NCBI GenBank assembly: GCA_028829895.1
Contig: CM054183.1
Coordinates: 76,247,571-76,311,570 of the forward strand
Source of the DNA: Sinotaia quadrata
Lineage: Eukaryota > Mollusca > Gastropoda > Architaenioglossa > Viviparidae
Direction: 5' to 3'
Length of the DNA: 64,000 nucleotides
Shown: positions 59,501 through 64,000 of the stretch, one piece after another
How the letters are laid out: each line of letters starts with the position of its first letter
How positions within the stretch are numbered: the stretch's first letter is position 1
Notes under the pieces: model-generated
Databases searched by the model: none
What the model saw: only the letters and a program-made list of their open reading frames with translations
What the model was told of the DNA's origin: nothing
Position numbers and translations under genes: made by a program

Positions 59501-62500
59501 CCTACTTTTTTGTCTTTGCGGAGATCGACTCCTGCGTAGAAAGGTTGGTGATCGGCGATACCAAGATCTGATAGGAGACATTCTGACACCACGAGTACCT
59601 ATAAGGTTTCGTCTTGGGTGCTGACCAATAGAACTGAATCTTGCTGGAGAACTAAAACAAATTAAATGAATTCAAATTCAAATTCATTTTATGTTGATTA
59701 ATTCAAATCTGTAATGCATGTGTGTGTGTGCATGCAGACACACACACATCCATTAATTTTAATTTCCTCTCTCTTCAATCATATCTACTTTTATTAGTAC
59801 TATTTCAAATTTGATACTGCAAAGGGAAAAAAGCTACTCTCTCCCTATTACCCCATGTATAAACATCTTTTAATTATGCATTTTGTGACCAATTTTTTAA
59901 TCAACTATTTACTAAGATTCTGCCCATTCATAAAACAAAACTCAACATAATCCACTAACTACACTTTACAATATCAATCAAGTTTCTTTCTTAAGTTGCT
60001 TGCCCAGAGACCAGTGGTACGACCTACCGTCTTGGGTTTGCATAGGCACTTGGAGGAGTAGGTGATCTCTTTCGACGTTTTCGTTTGCTTTTAGAAGGTG
60101 ACCGTGACTTTGATTTTCTCTTCTTTTTTTCCAGTTTTTCAATTCCAAGAACAGTTGGAGTACCAGATCGATTGTGGTAGTCAAAAACGACAGGTGTCAT
60201 TGGTCTACTGTTTGTGGGACTGGTAACTGGCGATTTGACATCTAAACACCCATAATAAATTGACAAGTACAAGAAATATTTGAAAAATGTAATGATGTAT
60301 GACTTAAATATAACAAATTTATATACATAATAATCTTTTTTAAAACTAAAACTATAAAAGACTTGCTGAAGATTCTTCTTAATAAATTTGTGGAAGAGAA
60401 ATTAAATAGTGTGATTTTTCAAATATTGTTTAAAGCTTTATTACTTTTTGTAATAAACAATATTTCAGTTTCTATCAGAAACAAATATTTTTGATGGGAA
60501 TGTTTTTGAAATCATGTCATATATTACAAATACGTTTAAACTCAATGAGATAAGAGAGAATAAATAAGAACAGAAAAGATTTGGAGCTTAAGTAGAAAGA
60601 CTATGATATTAGACAAAGGAAGGAAATCCAATTCATCGAAGATTTTAGGTGGATGACTGAATACCACTCTATATGAACTAAGAAATAAAAGATTCTTTAC
60701 AAATCCCACTTTTTAAAATTAAATTAATTTTATTATTATTATTAAAAATAAAAAAACACAATAAATTAAAGATAAAATGCATAACAATAGGTGAAACAGG
60801 TAAAAGAAAATGTATTGCACGACAAATTGTTAACAATAGTAATTGTGAAAGATTGGTAACAATAATAATAGTAATATAAATGATTAGGAAAATAATTAAA
60901 TAATAATAATACAGAGAACAAAAGCAAGAGAAAATAATTCTGCTTTATCACCTTACCCCAAATTTAAAAAAATAAATCCATTAGTAAAATATGAAAAAAA
61001 CTCATCACCAGGTTTAATGTGCAGTTAGCCCCTAATTCTGCCCCCAACCATCCCATAACACCCTACACCTACCTATTCTGGTGTGAAGCCAGTGTAAGTT
61101 GAAATTGTCTCCAATTTAACATGATGATAAAGAAAGTAGAAAGAATGGGAATCAGCAAATGAGGAAATAAATGTGAAAAAAATACACAGGATAGAACTTT
61201 TCCAACATGAGATTTTGGTGATTTTGCTCCTCATTACACTCTGGGCTTATTTAGAACATATTTCTGACTAGTTGTGAAGTGTATATATATTTACTATATG
61301 TCATTTTAAAGGAAACTGAATGAGCTTTAATATAAATAAAGTTATTGTATAAATGTATTGTTACTTATTTGTATATTTTGTATATTTTAATAAATTAAAT
61401 TTGAGAATTAGTTAAAATATTTTGGACAAAAATCCAGATTTCACATTTTGACAAAGAAGAAAAAAAGAAGGTATTAAGCTGTATCTCTGAGTTATGAATA
61501 TATATGTAAAGTGAAAACTTGATGTGCGTTTTACAATGTCAGTACCTAACAGTCAAGTTTTATTCTTGTATTAGAAAAAGTACAAACGATTCACAAGAAT
61601 CAAAACTAATTTAGCATTCAAAAGCAAATATTAGAAAGCCAATTATTTTTATGACATGGTAATAATCACCAATTCTATTACTATTATATTACTGATTAAT
61701 CCTAAGTGGATCTGAACTATTAACAGTATAAAATTATTTTGACTAACCAGTATTTTCAGTAGAAGTAGCATCTTCTGGTAAGGGAGAATCTTTGACAATA
61801 CGCAGCAAGTTGATGAACATTGCTGCTTTCCGTTTCCGCTCTGCCTGCAGCTGTTTCTCGCGTGCTGATGACATGACCTTTTCTCGAGCAGCGACTACAA
61901 GTTTGTCTTTCAACCTTTCCTCAGCTGGTACAAAAAAATCTTTGTGAGAAGAACTGTGAGACTATTTATATTTCAATATTTTTATTTTTCTCTCATAATG
62001 AAGTGCAAAAACAGTTGAATTATGTTTGCAGAACACTTTCATTATGTCTGCATGAACCAAGATATTAAAAGTGCAATAACAACAACAAAAGCATTATAGA
62101 TATCATAGTTATTATTTTAAAACAAACAACAACACATTTTCAGAAAAACAGATTATAATTCAATTATAAAAGAAAATTAAGAAAACTTCAATTTCAGCTT
62201 ACCCATTTAAAAACTGAATGTGAAAGGAACTGAAAGGCAAAAATTAAAAGCAACCCTAATAAATATTACTATTTTATATTTTTAAGTGTGCAATACTTTT
62301 ATCATATTTAATCAACATTGGTTTTAAAATTTTTATACTGTTTAATATCCAGACTTCTCTTTAAAAAAAAAAAAAAGCATTCAGTTTATTCTGACCAGTA
62401 GAAAAAGCGAATTTAATTTTGACACTGATTAGGTTTTTGTAAAAACGAACTACACCCCGCAGGTTTTTTTGTGATTTTGTGAGCAATCTTTATATTTGCA

Positions 62501-64000
62501 ATGTTAGAAAATACATGTACAATATAATGCAAGGTTTATACATGTATCGAGAATCGATGGTGGACCAAATTTCTTCTTTGTCTTAGCATTTTCTCATCGG
62601 TTATGTCGATTCTTTTATGTTGCTGAACACTAATACAATGTCTCTTTGTTTCTTTCTTTTTTTGTACATGTATATGTATCTCGAGCACAAAGTGGGTCAA
62701 AATCGCCAGCTTTTGAAAATGTTAGTCATCGATGCCACTTCGCCATCTCGCTAACGATAAATGGCCATGGCTTGTTAACAACATGCAGCTTAAACGGCAC
62801 ACTGATGCCCTTCAACTGGCTCACACCTCTTTTATGTTAATTAGCCCACTTTTGAAGTAACTGCATGTACAATACTTTTCAGAGCTCTGTCAGAGTGAAA
62901 TGACTTGCAAATTTAATTTTGACACTGGTTAGGCTTTTTGTAAAAACGAACTACTGTACACCCTGCAGGTTTTTTGTGATTTTGTGAGTTATCTTTGTGT
63001 TTGCTATGTTGGAGAATATAGTGAAAGGTTTGTACATTTTTATTGTATACTGGTAAATCTCTGTTCTTAGTTGGTGTGCATAGGCCTTTTGTTGTTAGCA
63101 AACAGGTACAGTGTATGCACATTTTTATAGTATGCCGATTGCATCATCAAACAAATCGTGGCAACGCTGTTGTGTAAAAAAAAAATCACCAAAAACATGT
63201 GCATGTACATTCTCATTTATTAACACACATCATGTACATAAAGAAATTTCAATCACATGTTACATGTAATATTGAAACATTTGTTAAAAACAACAAACAA
63301 CAAAGCATTTTAGACTTTGTAGAAACCATAGTAACCGCATGTACATAAGCCTTTTGTTGTTAGCAAATATGTACATGTATGTACATTTTTATAGCATGCC
63401 GATTGTATCATCAAACAAATCGAGGCAATGCTGTTGTCTAAAAAATCGCCAAAAACATGTGCATGTACATTCTCATTTATTAATGCACATCATGTACATA
63501 AAGAAATTTCAAGCACGTTACTGTAATATATTGCTGCCATATTGGTTTTTGGTTATCTCGATCATCGGTTATCTCGACACTTTCGGCAAACCCCTAGGCC
63601 AGTGACATAACCGGTTTGACTGTATTCATAGCAGCAAAGACATTAATTAGGAATAGGACTAGAATGTAGAATATATTATTTTCTCTAAACCAGGCATTAA
63701 TATTACACAACTAACTAATCTTTATGACAGTGTAATCTATAATTACTGTAATAAGGTTTCAACTGAAAACTGAAAAGAAATATGATGTATCATCAATGTA
63801 CATTTACACCTTACTAATGTACAAAAAGCTGTTATTATAAATTTACCAAGTCTCCGCTCAAGCTCTTCAGGTGGTATAGCAGGTTTGGTGTCAGCGCTAA
63901 GAGCAGAGACTGTAGACTGAACACTCGCAGCAGTTGCAGACGAATTGTTAATGTCTGGAGACGACCCCATAGAATCACCACCCTTCTCTTTTCCGACTTC
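52842..64000 (-). CDS. SFSWAP: SFSWAP orthologue, 3' part (five exons; 5' part beyond the window)
   Basis: SFSWAP (suppressor of white-apricot) is a nuclear SR-related regulator of alternative splicing with two SURP modules and a C-terminal RS region. Only the region after the SURP modules is present. Five exons (at least 154, then 177, 214, 252 and 751 nt) join in phase to give 515 codons and a TAG at 52842. Diagnostic blocks are KEKGGDSM near the right edge, PPEELERRL, and then AAREK...EKQLQAERKRKAA, which is nearly identical to the vertebrate Arg-Glu-Lys-Gln-Leu-Gln-Ala-Glu-Arg-Lys-Arg-Lys-Ala-Ala block. A basic RS region follows. The C-terminal exon is a long Lys/Asp/Glu/His-rich tract and lacks the conserved helix (Ile-Thr-Gln-Asp-Leu-Met-Ala-Lys-Val-Arg) that ends the vertebrate protein, so it may be an alternative last exon or lineage-specific. 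Confidence 0.88.
53593..54021. other. SFSWAP last-intron segment
   Basis: Non-coding. A short open stretch on the minus strand (about 53773-53870) follows a weak acceptor-like TTCAG, but no conserved SFSWAP residues were recognised. Confidence 0.4.
54022..56869. mobile_element. Non-coding TIR element T1, copy B (~2.85 kb)
   Basis: Full-length relative of 17472-20398 in the same orientation, with the same AGGTATTCCAAACAT inverted ends. The insertion is in a TATATA tract, so the target duplication cannot be read exactly, but TA fits. By eye it is above 90% identical to copy A apart from small indels. The frames of copy A are not conserved. It lies in the last SFSWAP intron. Confidence 0.88.
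56870..59399. other. SFSWAP intron D/E segment, nothing recognised
   Basis: Intron DNA with small A/T tracts and a GAGAGA patch at about 58928-58955. No coding or transposon sequence supported. Confidence 0.45.
59400..59651 (-). CDS. SFSWAP: SFSWAP exon D (basic RS region, part 2)
   Basis: The 252-nt exon encodes RSPARFSSIGQHPRRNLIGT and later RRSRSPQRQKSRSPSRKKSS with further Ser-Arg dipeptides, a canonical RS tract. The acceptor is GTTTTAG and the donor AA|GTGAGT. Phase 2 in and out. Confidence 0.9.
59717..59749. repeat. TG/CA microsatellite hairpin
   Basis: GTGTGTGTGTGCATGCAGACACACACACA forms an interrupted inverted repeat that could fold into a hairpin. It lies about 65 bp upstream of the exon D acceptor in transcript order. 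Confidence 0.7.
60028..60241 (-). CDS. SFSWAP: SFSWAP exon C (basic RS region, part 1)
   Basis: The 214-nt exon encodes DVKSPVTSPTNSRPMTPVVF and, later, EKLEKKKRKSKSRSPSKSKR followed by Lys-Arg-Arg-Lys-Arg-Ser-Pro-Thr-Pro-Pro-Ser-Ala-Tyr. The Lys-Lys-Lys-x-Lys...Arg-Ser-(Arg)-Ser and Pro-Ser-Ala-Tyr pieces parallel the vertebrate RS region. The acceptor is GTTTAG and the donor CG|GTAGGT. Confidence 0.9.
60242..61204. other. SFSWAP intron B/C segment, nothing recognised
   Basis: AT-rich intron sequence with (ATT)n/(AAT)n stretches at about 60725-60925. No gene or transposon end supported. Confidence 0.45.
61205..61466 (+). repeat. Dispersed repeat family R2, copy 2
   Basis: Inverted relative of 42815-43035, sharing CTCCTCATTACACTCTGGGC, then TGAATGAGCTTTAATATAAA and AATCCAGATTTCACATTTTG. 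Non-coding and unclassified. Confidence 0.75.
61748..61924 (-). CDS. SFSWAP: SFSWAP exon B
   Basis: The 177-nt exon encodes AEERLKDKLVVAAREKVMSS, then AREKQLQAERKRKAAMFINL and LRIVKDSPLPEDATSTENTG. It is the most diagnostic exon, corresponding to the charged coiled-coil block followed by the Leu-Pro-Glu segment in vertebrates. The acceptor is GTACCAG and the donor ACTG|GTTAGT. Confidence 0.93.
62409..63620. mobile_element. Composite repeat block with a possible pogo-like terminal repeat
   Basis: Two pairs of internal duplications are present. AATTTTGACACTGATTAGG...GTAAAAACGAACTAC at about 62415 recurs at about 62915. A longer segment (GCCTTTTGTTGTTAGCAAA...CATGTACATAAAGAAATTTC) at 63080-63250 recurs at 63345-63511. 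The right edge (63544-63620) reads on the minus strand CAGTCAAACCGGTTATGTC and then two GAGATAACC words, like the ends of pogo/Tigger elements. No matching left end was found. It lies in SFSWAP intron A/B. Confidence 0.6.
63847..64000 (-). CDS. SFSWAP: SFSWAP exon A (cut by window edge)
   Basis: From the window edge the frame reads EVGKEKGGDSMGSSPDINNS and on to KPAIPPEELERRL, ending at donor CTTG|GTAAAT. The Lys-(Glu)-Gly-Gly-Asp-Ser-Met and Glu-Glu-Leu-Glu blocks match vertebrate SFSWAP just after SURP2. Confidence 0.85.

Noticed and set aside
1423..64000. The remaining 60-110-codon frames scattered through introns
   Set aside because: They are of the length expected by chance in 64 kb, lack family motifs, and overlap introns, arrays or transposon relics.

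Overview
The window is AT-rich animal nuclear DNA (roughly two thirds A+T by eye) with long, repeat-filled introns. Two multi-exon protein genes lie head to tail, both on the minus strand. No plus-strand gene, rRNA, tRNA or CRISPR array was seen. Recurrent acatgta/tgtacat words, the transposon mix and the protein sequences suggest a lophotrochozoan, most likely a mollusc; that placement is inference.

Layout. The right end (52.8-64.0 kb) holds the 3' half of an SFSWAP (suppressor of white-apricot splicing factor) orthologue. Five exons are in phase and give 515 codons plus a stop at 52842. The upstream part, including the SURP modules, is off the window. About 6.9 kb of intergenic DNA follows. 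NAA25, the TPR-repeat auxiliary subunit of the NatB N-terminal acetyltransferase, starts at 45967 and runs leftward. I resolved 16 consecutive coding exons (569 codons) with GT/AG boundaries and matching phases at every junction, down to 2340. The last ~400 residues expected from the family are not convincingly present; they are off the left edge or in exons I could not find.

Mobile elements sit in the introns: a hAT transposase relic (2.5-3.96 kb), a piggyBac relic with TTAA flanks (27.66-28.71 kb), a Tigger/pogo relic with TA flanks (30.67-31.49 kb), two LINE reverse-transcriptase fragments (29.5-30.2 and 36.9-37.3 kb), a ~2.9 kb TIR element with no recognisable coding in both genes (17.5-20.4 and 54.0-56.9 kb) plus a truncated third copy, two other TIR elements (40.4-41.9 and 42.5-42.7 kb), and two further dispersed repeat families.

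The most unusual feature is in NAA25. At least five of its intronic minisatellites are made of the adjoining exon-intron boundary itself. The donors of exons 12, 14 and 16 and the acceptors of exons 6 and 15 are each the outermost or a member unit of a tandem array extending into the intron, so the introns carry rows of decoy splice sites, some with a piece of exon. Other minisatellites in the same gene (5.2-5.7, 10.9-11.4, 11.8-14.1, 15.0-15.6, 32.1-32.5 kb) show no clear exon origin.
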